From Streptomyces sp. NBC_01439 (GTDB lineage Bacteria > Actinomycetota > Actinomycetes > Streptomycetales > Streptomycetaceae): DNA of 64,000 bases. Shown piece by piece: positions 9,342 through 16,975 of the stretch (within the stretch, counting starts at the first letter, position 1; each line of letters starts with the position of its first letter). The DNA is taken from NCBI RefSeq assembly GCF_036227605.1, contig NZ_CP109487.1:1116001-1180000 (forward strand). The letters are read 5' to 3'. The notes under the pieces were generated by a model that saw only the letters and a program-made list of their open reading frames with translations, did not search any database and had not been told where the DNA came from. A program made the translations under genes and the position numbers.

Positions 9342-10184
9342 TCAGTCGTTGTCGTTGACGGTGGGAACGCGGCCGAGTTCTCGTCCTTTCATGCGGTAGG
9401 AGTCTCCCTTGAGGGAGTGGACCTCGGCGTGGTGGACGAGGCGGTCGATCATGGCGGCGGCGACAGTCTCGTCGCCGAAGACTTCTCCCCAGCGTCCGAA
9501 GGGCTTGTTGCTGGTGACGATCACGGACGCGCGTTCGTATCTGTTCGAGACGAGCTGGAAGAACAGATTCGCGGCTTCGGCCTCGAAGGGGATGTATCCC
9601 ACCTCGTCCACCACGATCAGCGGATAGCGTCCGAGTCGGGTGAGTTCGTCGGCCAGGCGGCCGGTGTGGTGGGCATCGGCCAGGCGGTCGACCCACTCGG
9701 CCGCGGTGGCGAACGCGACGCGGTGACCGGCCTGGCAGGCCCGGACCGCAAGTCCGGTGGCCAGGTGGGTCTTGCCGGTGCCGGGCGGGCCGAGGAAGAC
9801 GACGTTCTCCTTGCCCGCGATGAAGTCCAGCGTGCCCAGATGCGCCAGCTGCTGGCGCGTCAGGCCGCGCAGGTGGGTGACATCGAGTTCCTCCAGGGTC
9901 TTGACCGCGGGGAAACGCGCCGCCCGTACTCTCGCTTCGCCGCCGTGGGATTCCCGGGCGGATACCTCCCGCTGGAGGCAGGCGACGAGGTATTCGGTGT
10001 GGGTCCAGGATTCCTTGCGGGCCCGTTCCTCCAGTCGGCCCGCGGCATCCAAGAGTGCGGGGGCTTTCATCGCGCGGGCGAGGAAGGCCAGGTCGGAGGC
10101 GGTCTGCTGCCCGGTCCGCCGGTTCACTCCAGCCGAAGCGGCGGTGGTGTCCTCGGTGGTGTCGGCGATGGTGGTGCGGGGCAT
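9342..10184 (-). CDS. istB: IS21 helper ATPase IstB
   Basis: 280 residues. Walker A GPPGTGKTH is near residue 131 and Walker B LIVVDEVGYIPF near 190, in an AAA+ DnaC-like fold. Residues 30-100 are the IstB N-terminal helical domain. IstB assembles on DNA and hands the target to IstA. Its ATG is 1 nt after the istA stop, so the two genes are translationally coupled. It is intact. Confidence 0.93.
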   Translation of the reverse strand: MPRTTIADTTEDTTAASAGVNRRTGQQTASDLAFLARAMKAPALLDAAGRLEERARKESWTHTEYLVACLQREVSARESHGGEARVRAARFPAVKTLEELDVTHLRGLTRQQLAHLGTLDFIAGKENVVFLGPPGTGKTHLATGLAVRACQAGHRVAFATAAEWVDRLADAHHTGRLADELTRLGRYPLIVVDEVGYIPFEAEAANLFFQLVSNRYERASVIVTSNKPFGRWGEVFGDETVAAAMIDRLVHHAEVHSLKGDSYRMKGRELGRVPTVNDND

Positions 10185-10185
10185 G

Positions 10186-11433
10186 TCAGATCACCTCTCT
10201 TCCACCGTCGATCACGGTGAACAGACGGTCGTAGGTGCCAAGCTCGCGTTGTTCGACTTCGACCAGCGGGCCGGAATCGACGGACCGGATGTGACCGGTG
10301 GGCCGCTGGTGGTGGTGTTCTCGGCGCATGATCCGGCCGGTTTCGGCGTGCTGGGGGTCGGTGATGGTCTGGTGGCGGGCCCAGCAGCGGGTGTGTTCTG
10401 CGACGATCTCCCCGCCCGCGGCCAGGACGATCACCTTTTCGTTGTCGGACAGGACGGTGACCTGGTGGCCGATCGCGGCCGGGTCGACGGAGTAGTCGCA
10501 GGTGTCGACGCGGACGTAGTGGTCGCGGCCGAGGCGGACCTGGAACCGCCACCAGGTCGGCGGGTCGGCGGCCGGGAGGGTCAGCATCTGGGCCCGGTCG
10601 GCTTCCCATCGGTCGGCCGGGCGGGCGCCGAGGGTGCGGTGGATCCTGCGGTTGGCGACCTTCAGCCAGGCCGTCAGCTGGCTGTTGAAATCGTCCGGGC
10701 CGCTGAAGTGGCGGCCGGGCAGGAACGAGGTCTCCAGGTAGCCGTTCGCCCTCTCGACCAGGCCCTTCGCTTCTGGATCGCGAGGTCGGCACAAGTAGAT
10801 CTTCGTGGCGAGCAGGCCCGCGAACGCGGCGAACTCGGAGGTCGGGCGGCCGCGGCCGACGCCGGCCTCGTTGTCCCAGACCAGCGTCTTGGGCACCGCA
10901 CCCCACTCGGTCAGCAGCCGCCAGTGCCCGTCGATCAGGTCCCCGGTCCGCCTCGAGGGCAGCATCCTCGCGGTGATCACCCGCGAGTAGCCGGAGACCA
11001 TCACCAGCACCGGCATCCGCCCGCACTGCCCATAGCCCAGCGGAATGTCCGCCTCGGGAAACCACAGGTCGCACTGGGCCAGCTCGCCGGGCCGATAAAC
11101 CGTCCGCGAGACCGGGTCGACCGGAACATAGGCCGGCCGGAGCTCGCGCACCCGGTCTTTGAGGATCGTCATCCCGCGGTCCCAGCCGATCCGCTCCGCG
11201 ATCACCGTCGCCGGCATCGTCGGGGTCTCCCGCAGAAGCTCACGGATCTGCACCTCGACCGCGTCGACCGCCGAGCCCTTCACCGCACGCTCGTACTTCG
11301 GTGGCCGGTCCGTGGCCAGAGCCCGCTTGACCGTGTTCCTCGAGATCCCCAGATGCCGGGCGATTGCCCGGATCGGCATCCGCTCGGCCCGATGCAGCCG
11401 GCGGATCTCTGCCCAGTCCTCCACGAGGATCAC
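10186..11433 (-). CDS. istA: IS21 transposase IstA
   Basis: 415 residues. Residues about 10-55 form a helix-turn-helix (MPIRAIARHLGISRNTVKR). The rve/DDE core follows (QCDLWFPEAD, then LVWDNEAGVG, then KGLVERANGYLE). The C-terminal beta domain contains VRVDTCDYSVDP. It carries out DNA strand transfer for the element together with IstB. The reading frame is complete, so the element may be active. Confidence 0.93.
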   Translation of the reverse strand: MILVEDWAEIRRLHRAERMPIRAIARHLGISRNTVKRALATDRPPKYERAVKGSAVDAVEVQIRELLRETPTMPATVIAERIGWDRGMTILKDRVRELRPAYVPVDPVSRTVYRPGELAQCDLWFPEADIPLGYGQCGRMPVLVMVSGYSRVITARMLPSRRTGDLIDGHWRLLTEWGAVPKTLVWDNEAGVGRGRPTSEFAAFAGLLATKIYLCRPRDPEAKGLVERANGYLETSFLPGRHFSGPDDFNSQLTAWLKVANRRIHRTLGARPADRWEADRAQMLTLPAADPPTWWRFQVRLGRDHYVRVDTCDYSVDPAAIGHQVTVLSDNEKVIVLAAGGEIVAEHTRCWARHQTITDPQHAETGRIMRREHHHQRPTGHIRSVDSGPLVEVEQRELGTYDRLFTVIDGGREVI

Positions 11434-11584
11434 CCTTCCCTCCTGACCTTGATCACCAAGGTCAGAGTCAGATGAAGATCACCAAGTGGGTCACTTTTGA
11501 TACGCCGTCAGAGGGTCCGAGTTCAGCCGTCGCCGACAGCCGCTCTACGGGCGGAGCCGAACCCATCCGGGAGGCGAACCGGGC

Positions 11585-11749
11585 ATGGCACACCCCGTTG
11601 AGCACCACACGACGGGCAAAGAGCGCAGCACGTCGGTGCTGGATGTACGGGGCCTGGTGTGCGACACCCGGCAGAGCACGGCTGCGGCTGTAACCCGAAC
11701 GCCGGGCCGGGTGCGCTCTCAATCACGGGCTGCTGAACTTCCGGTCTGA
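11585..11749 (+). pseudogene. Heavy-metal P-type ATPase N-terminal remnant
   Basis: A 54-residue frame from ATG 11585 begins with a His/Thr-rich segment and STSVLDVRGLVCDTRQST. I recall this as the start of the metal-binding (HMA-like) domain of streptomycete metal ATPases, where the next residues normally read ATEQN … LGRRPGV. Here it drifts and stops at 11749. The rest of the ATPase is absent. It sits just outside the IS21 element, consistent with deletion at an IS border. Confidence 0.4.
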
Positions 11750-11759
11750 GGCCGTGATG

Positions 11760-11780
11760 CGGCAGGGTTCCGGCCTGCCG
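11760..11780 (-). terminator. Hairpin downstream of hsp18
   Basis: CGGCAGG, a 7-nt loop, then CCTGCCG, 21 bp past the hsp18 stop on its downstream side. There is no T-run, as is common in Streptomyces. Confidence 0.5.
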
Positions 11781-11800
11781 TGCTTTCGCGGTACGGCGGT

Positions 11801-12235
11801 TCAGCCGGAGATCTGCTTGCGGCCGGACTCGCCGCCGATGGCGATCTTCCGCGGCTTGGCGCGCTCGGCGATCGGGATGCGCAGGGTCAGGACACCCGCG
11901 TCGTAGTCGGCTTCGATGTGCTCGGTGTCGAGGGTGTCGGCCAGCATGACCTGGCGGGAGAAGACACCCAGGGGCCGCTCTGAAAGCTCCATCTGCACGC
12001 TGTCACCGCTCGCCGCGGGCCTGCGCTCGGCCTTCACGGTCAGCATGTTCCGCTCGACGTCGATGTCGATCGCCTCTGTGTTCACGCCGGGGAGGTCGAA
12101 GGCGATCACGTACGCGTCGCCCTCGCGGTAGGCGTCCATCGGCATCACGGTCGGCTTGGACCAGGTCCCGGTCGTACCGGACAGCTGCTGGAAGATCCGG
12201 TCCATCTCGCGGAACGGGTCGGTGCGCATCAGCAT
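11801..12235 (-). CDS. hsp18: Hsp18 small heat-shock protein
   Basis: 144 residues with an alpha-crystallin domain at about 40-135 ([34 protein letters not shown]) and the C-terminal IXI-like motif as KIAIGG. It forms oligomers that hold unfolded proteins. Two TGTCATC-N5-GATGACA operators lie upstream, and a RheA-type gene runs divergently, which matches the hsp18/rheA arrangement of S. albus. I infer low expression at normal temperature and induction on heating. A hairpin follows the stop. Confidence 0.93.
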   Translation of the reverse strand: MLMRTDPFREMDRIFQQLSGTTGTWSKPTVMPMDAYREGDAYVIAFDLPGVNTEAIDIDVERNMLTVKAERRPAASGDSVQMELSERPLGVFSRQVMLADTLDTEHIEADYDAGVLTLRIPIAERAKPRKIAIGGESGRKQISG

Positions 12236-12302
12236 CGCGAAACACCTCCAGTTGGTTCAGGCAGGAACTGCCCATGCGCTTCAACGCGCTCCCGTTGTAG
12301 CA

Positions 12303-12321
12303 TGTCATCGGAACGATGACA
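12303..12321. promoter_or_regulatory. RheA operator 1
   Basis: TGTCATCGGAACGATGACA is a perfect match to the TGTCATC-N5-GATGACA operator described for RheA of S. albus. It lies 68 bp upstream of the hsp18 start. Confidence 0.88.
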
Positions 12322-12328
12322 AGCAAGG

Positions 12329-12347
12329 AGTCATCTGGAGGATGACA
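12329..12347. promoter_or_regulatory. RheA operator 2
   Basis: AGTCATCTGGAGGATGACA differs from the RheA consensus at one base. It starts 26 bp after operator 1 and lies just before the rheA start, so it may serve autoregulation. Confidence 0.75.
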
Positions 12348-12363
12348 TGCGACGGAGAGTGCC

Positions 12364-13035
12364 ATGAACGAGGCCGTCGAGCCGCCGGCACCGGTTCCCT
12401 TCCTCGCCGCGGCCGCGGCGCTGGAGGCCATCGACCGGGCCCTCAAGGACGCGCAGGGATCAAACGCGGGATCACCGAGGACTACGACAGCAGCGTCCGA
12501 GCCGGACTCGGGCCCACACCCGGCCCTGGCCGCGCTGCTGATGCTGCGCGAGATTCGCGAGCAGCTCTCCGGCTGGGAGAGCGGCCTGATCGAAACCGCC
12601 CGCGGCCGGGGGGCCAGCTGGGCCGACCTCGCCGGCCCCCTCGGCGTCGCCAGCCGACAGGCCGCCGAACGGCGCTACCTGCGCCTGCGGCCCGGCAGGG
12701 ACGGCAGCACCGGCGAGGAACGCGTCCAGGCCACCCGCGACACCCGCGCGGCAGAGCGCAGCGTGAACGCCTGGGCCCGCGACAACGCGGCCGACCTGCG
12801 CCGCCTCGCCGGCCAGATCACCGCACTCACCAGCCTTCCGGGCGGCGCCGAGACTGCCATCGGAGACCTGAACCTGGCCCTCGCCGACAACGACGCCGCC
12901 CGCCTCGTTCGCCCCCTGACCGACACCCGGCCCCATCTGAGACCCGAGGACGTCGCCCTCGCCGAACGCCTCGACGCCCTCACCCGCCACACCGACCAGC
13001 TCCGCCAGGACGCCCACGACCAGCGCAGCACGTGA
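12364..13035 (+). CDS. rheA: RheA-like thermosensing repressor of hsp18
   Basis: 223 residues. An Ala/Pro-rich N-terminus is followed by a helix-turn-helix-like segment at about 80-105 (GASWADLAGPLGVASRQAAE) and long helices with repeated Arg/Asp pairs. I recognise the LREIREQLSGWESGLIE block from proteins annotated as HSP18 transcriptional regulators. RheA changes conformation with temperature and releases DNA on heating. It is divergent from hsp18, with both operators between. The call rests on gene order and operators as much as on the sequence. Confidence 0.8.
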   Translation: MNEAVEPPAPVPFLAAAAALEAIDRALKDAQGSNAGSPRTTTAASEPDSGPHPALAALLMLREIREQLSGWESGLIETARGRGASWADLAGPLGVASRQAAERRYLRLRPGRDGSTGEERVQATRDTRAAERSVNAWARDNAADLRRLAGQITALTSLPGGAETAIGDLNLALADNDAARLVRPLTDTRPHLRPEDVALAERLDALTRHTDQLRQDAHDQRST

Positions 13036-13153
13036 CCCGCACCCCGAGCCACCTCACCAGCCGACGTGCGCGGCAGCCGGCGAGCGTCGAGCCCCGGGCT
13101 GCCGTCTTCTCGGCCATTTCGTTTCGGTGTCGCATTCCGGCGCCGGACATGAC

Positions 13154-13190
13154 AGGGCTCGGCCGGGTGGCTACCTCCCGGCCGAGCCCT
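13154..13190. terminator. Perfect 14-bp hairpin, probably bidirectional
   Basis: AGGGCTCGGCCGGG and its exact complement are separated by 9 nt. It lies between rheA (stop 13035) and the 47-residue gene facing it (stop 13214), so it can end both transcripts. Confidence 0.8.
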
Positions 13191-13213
13191 GCGTGCGTGG
13201 GGTCCAGCGTGGC

Positions 13214-13357
13214 TCAGAAGTGTTCCTCCGGCAGGTCGCGCTTGTCTCGGAGCTGCTCTTCCTCGCGGCGGTGCTCGCGTTCCGGGTCCTCACCGCGCTT
13301 CCTCCGGGAGGACTGGGCGGTCCCAGGATGGACCGGGTCCCGGCCGGGGCGGCGCAT
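13214..13357 (-). CDS. 47-residue highly charged small protein
   Basis: ATG 13357 with GGAAG 7 nt upstream opens a 47-residue frame: Arg/Pro-rich at the N-terminus, then an alternating Glu/Arg helix (EDPEREHRREEEQLRDKRDL) and PEEHF at the end. The strong codon bias and the perfect hairpin 24 bp after its stop support a real gene. The family is unknown to me. The even charge pattern suggests a single helix or a nucleic-acid/ribosome-associated peptide, but that is inference. Confidence 0.55.
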   Translation of the reverse strand: MRRPGRDPVHPGTAQSSRRKRGEDPEREHRREEEQLRDKRDLPEEHF

Positions 13358-13615
13358 GGCTTCCGTCTACTCGCGCCCCTGGCCGGGTTTCCGGCGCTTG
13401 TCGTGCATACCGACCATGACCCTGCGGCTCCTCAATGCCTGGGATTTCCTCCTCGTCCACGCTCACACGCACTGTCACCGATCGCATCATTTCAATGGCA
13501 GATCGTGGCGGACGGGTGATGCCCGCAGAGAAGCGGCACGCGTCGAGAGGCGCAGGGCTGGGCGGGCCCCGAGGATGAATGCGGCCCCTTATCCCCGCTG
13601 TGAGGAGTTCCTTCC

Positions 13616-13891
13616 ATGCTGGAGCGAAAGCCGCGCAAGAACCGCACCGAGGTCACTTTCGTCCTGCCCGCCGATTCCCCGCCCGGCCCGGTCAGCGTGG
13701 TCGGCGACTTCAACGACTGGCAGCCCGGCGCCCATACGCTGGCGCCGCGCCGTGACGGCACCCGGGCCGTGACCGTTGCCCTGCCCGAAGGCAGTGAGCA
13801 CTCCTTCCGCTACCTGGCCGCCGGTGACTACTGGTTCGACGAAGAGGGCGCCGACGGCCACGACGGCATCAACAGCCGCCTGCACACCTGA
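13616..13891 (+). CDS. Single CBM48/isoamylase early-set domain protein
   Basis: 91 residues behind GAGGAG. The VTFVLPAD, GPVSVVGDFNDWQPG and FRYLAAGDYWFDEEG segments are the glycogen-binding fold of CBM48/AMPK-beta type. No catalytic domain follows. Such small proteins may sense or bind glycogen. Similar ones sit beside USP and CBS genes in actinobacterial stress regions. No DosR-like box was found upstream. Confidence 0.85.
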   Translation: MLERKPRKNRTEVTFVLPADSPPGPVSVVGDFNDWQPGAHTLAPRRDGTRAVTVALPEGSEHSFRYLAAGDYWFDEEGADGHDGINSRLHT

Positions 13892-14192
13892 ACGGCCCAG
13901 CGGATGTGACCGGCGGCCGCGGGTTCGCGTCGGAGGTACCGGCGCGTGTCCCGGCCCCGCCATCTGGGGCCGGATCCGTGTGACGGCCCTGCCTACCGTG
14001 CCCGGCAGCAAGGGCCGTCGTTCGCGTTCAGGTCCCCGCAGGCAGTCCGACCTCAGGCAAGGGCAGGCCGCGCCTGCGCGACGCTCAAGATCATGCATCC
14101 AGGACCGACAGGAGCCTGCCGTGGAATCTCCCCACGGTCCATGGCCGACCCTGGCCAGGCATGCGCGGTCAAGTCGGCTCATCGACGTGCGC
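13892..14192. other. Intergenic stretch without a recognisable gene
   Basis: About 300 bp. Frames on both strands are Arg/Pro-rich shadows without start context or family motifs. No strong hairpin was seen. Confidence 0.4.
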
Positions 14193-14525
14193 TCATCCGG
14201 CTGCGTGAGCCGGCACCTCGTCCGTTCCACGGTGAACCGCGGGGGTGAGCGGCCACGGCGCGAAGGGGACAGGTCCCCTGGTGCGCACGGCCTCCACCGC
14301 GCACTGGTGTACCGAGCGAGCCTCCTCGGCGGACGGGCAGGGCACTGGACTGCCGACCATCGTGCACCACTTCGACGCGCCCGCGTACTGGACGGCAACA
14401 TGTGCCTGCCCTGCGTCCCAGCTGGTGCGGACCGTCAATTCCCCGGTGAGGGATCCCGCTTCGGCGGTGAGCACCCCGCCGGAGCCGGTGAACACCCCTG
14501 GGGTGGTCCATGTTGTGGATGCCAT
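14193..14525 (-). CDS. Conserved small protein of unknown function
   Basis: 110 residues from ATG 14525, with GAGG about 9 nt upstream. The beta-rich N-terminal half (TPGVFTGSGGVLTAEAGSLT … LTVRTSWDAG … VAVQYAGASKWCTMVGSP) resembles short proteins I have seen near stress regulons, but I know no function for them. The C-terminal part is low in complexity. It runs divergently from the CBS gene, and the paired palindromes at 14594-14630 lie between them, so it may be co-regulated. Confidence 0.6.
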   Translation of the reverse strand: MASTTWTTPGVFTGSGGVLTAEAGSLTGELTVRTSWDAGQAHVAVQYAGASKWCTMVGSPVPCPSAEEARSVHQCAVEAVRTRGPVPFAPWPLTPAVHRGTDEVPAHAAG

Positions 14526-14593
14526 GTCAGATCACCTCGGAACAGGTCGGTCTGTCCTCATGCCATGGTCCGCCGCCGGGGCGGAGCAGCACA

Positions 14594-14630
14594 GGGCCAT
14601 GCGGTCCCACAACGGGGGTCCGCTCGGCCC
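14594..14630. promoter_or_regulatory. Tandem OsdR/DosR-like palindromes, divergent promoter
   Basis: GGGCCATGCGGTCCC (14594-14608) and GGGTCCGCTCGGCCC (14616-14630) start 22 bp apart. They lie 64-100 bp before the CBS gene and 69 bp from the divergent small gene. Confidence 0.62.
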
Positions 14631-14693
14631 TCGCCGACTCCGACACCCCGTCCTACGGTCAACCACATGGATCCAGTGGGAAGGAGCTGGACG

Positions 14694-15185
14694 ATGAACG
14701 TGTCCGCTTACATGTCCGCCCCCGCCGTGTCCGTCAACGCCACCACGACGATCGGGGAGGCGGCCCGATGCATGGACCTCCACGGCGTCGGCTGCTTGGT
14801 CGTGACGGAGGGAACAGTATTGCGCGGCATTGTCACCGACCGTGACATCGCAGTGCGCGCCGTGGCCGGAGAGTTCGACCGCGATGATCCTGTGGGAGCG
14901 GTCATGACCGCTCCGGCTGTCACCGTCGATGCCGCCCAGGACATCCACGCGGCGTACCGGACGTTCCGCAACAGCGGCGTCCGGCGCCTCCCTGTCCTGG
15001 ACGGGCATCGAGTCGTGGGCATGCTGACCGTGGACGACCTGCTCATGGACGTCTTCCGCAGGGTGGCGGACCTGCTCGGCCCGGTCGCCTGGAGCGTCCT
15101 CGAAGAGCCCCCCGGCCCCCGGGACGAGATCGGCCCGCGCGCACGAAAGGACGGAAGGAGCCCGCCCGCTTCTCGCGGATCCTGA
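14694..15185 (+). CDS. Two-CBS-domain protein
   Basis: 163 residues from ATG 14694, with AAGGAG 7 nt upstream. An upstream in-frame ATG at 14667 has no ribosome site. The CBS pair covers 1-55 and 65-125 (AYMSAPAVSV … LRGIVTDRDIAVRAV; VMTAPAVTV … VVGMLTVDDLLMDV). DRDI and DDLL are typical CBS endings. The tail of about 35 residues is polar. It probably senses adenine nucleotides. It faces the PPOX-like gene, with 9 bp between the stops. Confidence 0.88.
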   Translation: MNVSAYMSAPAVSVNATTTIGEAARCMDLHGVGCLVVTEGTVLRGIVTDRDIAVRAVAGEFDRDDPVGAVMTAPAVTVDAAQDIHAAYRTFRNSGVRRLPVLDGHRVVGMLTVDDLLMDVFRRVADLLGPVAWSVLEEPPGPRDEIGPRARKDGRSPPASRGS

Positions 15186-15194
15186 TCGGGGCAG

Positions 15195-15665
15195 CTACGA
15201 ATTGACTGCCCGGAGCCTGAAGCCGGTGACCACGCCCGGTCTGATCCGAACGGCACCTGATGGCGGTGCGTCGGCCCAGGACTTGAGGCGCTGCGCATAG
15301 TGGTTCAGCTCGGTCGGGTCGGTGACGGCGCTGGCGTAGCCGGTGGCCACCACGCTCCAGCCCAGACGGGTGTCAGGGTCGATGGCGTCGGCCTCGTAGG
15401 CCACGACGACGTCCGGACTGTCCGGGGCCGTGAGCAGGGCCGCCAGTGTCGAGCCGTCCTGAACGCGGACGATGATGTCGCCGTCGTCAAGGAGATGGTT
15501 AACGGGGCGCACGGCAGGCAGAGCATGGCGGGTGAACACGATGCGGCCCAGTCCGACGGTTCCGAGCAGCCGGAGCGCTTCCTCGGTGCCGATCTCTTCC
15601 GTTCGCCTCCGGGGCGTAGGGCCGGCAGGAGCGACGGCGGCGCTGCCGACCGGGCGGTTCTCCAT
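15195..15665 (-). CDS. PPOX-like flavin-barrel protein
   Basis: 156 residues from ATG 15665, with GGAGG 9 nt upstream. The longer open frame beyond is unsupported. VGLGRIVFTRHALPAVRPVNHLL and DTRLGWSVVATGYASAVTD match the pyridoxamine-phosphate-oxidase-like split barrel and resemble the C-terminal half of the HTH fusion at 1657-2337, here without an HTH. FMN, F420 or haem could bind. It is divergent from the CNB gene, with paired palindromes between. Relatives occur in hypoxia regulons. Confidence 0.85.
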   Translation of the reverse strand: MENRPVGSAAVAPAGPTPRRRTEEIGTEEALRLLGTVGLGRIVFTRHALPAVRPVNHLLDDGDIIVRVQDGSTLAALLTAPDSPDVVVAYEADAIDPDTRLGWSVVATGYASAVTDPTELNHYAQRLKSWADAPPSGAVRIRPGVVTGFRLRAVNS

Positions 15666-15745
15666 CGTTGGCACCCTCCGTCCATGGGACCGGGGCGGGG
15701 TCGTGGTGTGCTTTCCAGCGTCCCCGTTCTCGACGGCCCCGGCAT

Positions 15746-15780
15746 GGGCCGTTCGGTCCCTGCCGGGGCCCACAGGGCCC
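15746..15780. promoter_or_regulatory. Tandem OsdR/DosR-like palindromes, divergent promoter
   Basis: GGGCCGTTCGGTCCC (15746-15760) and GGGCCCACAGGGCCC (15766-15780) start 20 bp apart. They sit between the PPOX-like gene (start 15665) and the CNB gene (start 15840). Confidence 0.65.
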
Positions 15781-15839
15781 ATACCCCGGGCAGACCCACT
15801 CGCCAAGACTGGATACGGACCCGAATCAGGAGGCCGTTC

Positions 15840-16304
15840 ATGAGCACTCCTTCTCCCATCCGCATCAATGCCGCACTGCCGGCGGACTGCCGTTCGCGCT
15901 TGATGGAGTTCGCCCGCGAGGTCAACTTCGACGAGGGGACACGCCTCTTCCGCGAGGGGGGTCGTGCGGACCGGTTCTGGATCGTCCGGTCGGGCACCGT
16001 GACCCTGGACGTGCACGTTCCCGGTCGACGCGCGGCTGTCATCGAGACCCTCGGGGCCGGGGAGCTGGTCGGCTGCTCGTGGCTGTTCAAGCCCTACACG
16101 TGGCGCCTCGGCGCCGAGGCGATGACACCGGTCCGTGCCTACGAGTTCGACGCGGTGGAGGTCCGCTCCCTGATGGATTCCGATACCGCGTTCGGCTCGG
16201 CCCTGGGCCATTGGGTCGGGCAGGTCCTCGCCCACCGGCTACAAGCCGCTCGGATCCGCCTGCTCGACCTGTACGCGCCCTACGGCAGCGGCAGTTTCCT
16301 CTGA
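15840..16304 (+). CDS. Stand-alone cyclic-nucleotide-binding domain protein, paralogue
   Basis: 154 residues from ATG 15840 behind AGGAGG. The sequence follows the copy at 4285-4755 along its length: GTRLFREGGRADRFWIV, then VTLDVHVPGRRAAVIETLG, then GELVGCSW, ending with RLQAARIRLLDLYAPYG. There is again no DNA-binding domain. The two copies and their CBS and flavin-barrel neighbours look like a duplicated module. The role is probably regulatory; the ligand is unknown. Confidence 0.85.
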   Translation: MSTPSPIRINAALPADCRSRLMEFAREVNFDEGTRLFREGGRADRFWIVRSGTVTLDVHVPGRRAAVIETLGAGELVGCSWLFKPYTWRLGAEAMTPVRAYEFDAVEVRSLMDSDTAFGSALGHWVGQVLAHRLQAARIRLLDLYAPYGSGSFL

Positions 16305-16760
16305 CCCGCGCCCACAAGGGTCGGCCTCCCACCTGCCGGTGGTTGTCACGCCGTCGGCAAACTCAGCGTCACCACTCAACACGGGTCCCCGACCCGCCGG
16401 TAGGCGGCGGGCTGATCTTCATGCTTCCACCGAGCCTTTCGGCCCGTTCCGCGAGATTCCGCAGACCGCTGCGTCGGCCGCCTTCGGGAAGGCCGACGCC
16501 ATTGCCGGTCACCGGGTGTGAGACTGGTGAGTTCGCATGTTCCCCATCCTCCTCACCGACCCCGGCCCGGACGCCCGCCGCGCCATCCACGTCCGCGCCC
16601 GAGCGCTGACCATCTGGCTCGGAGACCTGCTCATCACCCCCACCACCGCACCCCGCTCGAACGCTGCCTCTCCCAGGACGGGTGACCGCCGGCCGCGGCC
16701 CGGCCGGCAGCCCCCGCCGGATCTCAGATCTCGCCCTCGTCGTCCTCGACGACGTCCGGG
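16305..16760. other. Intergenic stretch with a possible small ORF
   Basis: About 456 bp. A plus frame at 16537 begins MFPILLTDPGPDARRAIHVR and then degenerates; no family is evident. A GC hairpin (CCCGCC, then GGCGGG) near 16390-16410 may end the CNB transcript. Confidence 0.35.
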
Positions 16761-16973
16761 TCATGGAAGGGCAGCAGGCCCTGGCCGGGACCGCTGGATC
16801 ACTGTGGTACGACCCGTGTCGGACCAGCGTACGTGGTAGGGCGGGGTGCCGTCTTCATGGTGCAGGGCGATGACTTCGCCGTCGCGACCTGGCCTTCCGG
16901 CGGTGGGGCCGCCCACGACGATCTGGTCGCCCACCTCGGCGTTCACGCCGGTTCCCGGTACGTACGTCTTCAT
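16761..16973 (-). CDS. DUF1918-family small protein
   Basis: 70 residues from ATG 16973, with AAAGG 7 nt upstream; an ATG two codons earlier is less well placed. VNAEVGDQIVVGG, GRDGEVIALHHEDGTPPYHV and RWSDTG are the hallmark of DUF1918, an SH3-like fold of unknown role. The last 12 residues (IQRSRPGPAALP) depart from the family. A shifted frame there reads LLPFHDPDVVEDDEGEI, which looks coding, so a small indel near 16790 is possible. It follows the cation ATPase by 2 nt and ends that operon. Confidence 0.75.
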   Translation of the reverse strand: MKTYVPGTGVNAEVGDQIVVGGPTAGRPGRDGEVIALHHEDGTPPYHVRWSDTGRTTVIQRSRPGPAALP

Positions 16974-16975
16974 GA

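Larger units (their letters stand above)
9292..11505 (-). mobile_element. IS21-family element
   Basis: istA and istB occupy most of it. Subterminal repeats AAAAGTGACCCGCT near 9317 and, inverted, AAAAGTGACCCACT near 11490 mark the two ends. A related AAAAGTGGACC lies just outside the left copy. The exact tips and the target duplication could not be fixed, so the boundaries are approximate to about 15 bp. Confidence 0.75.
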
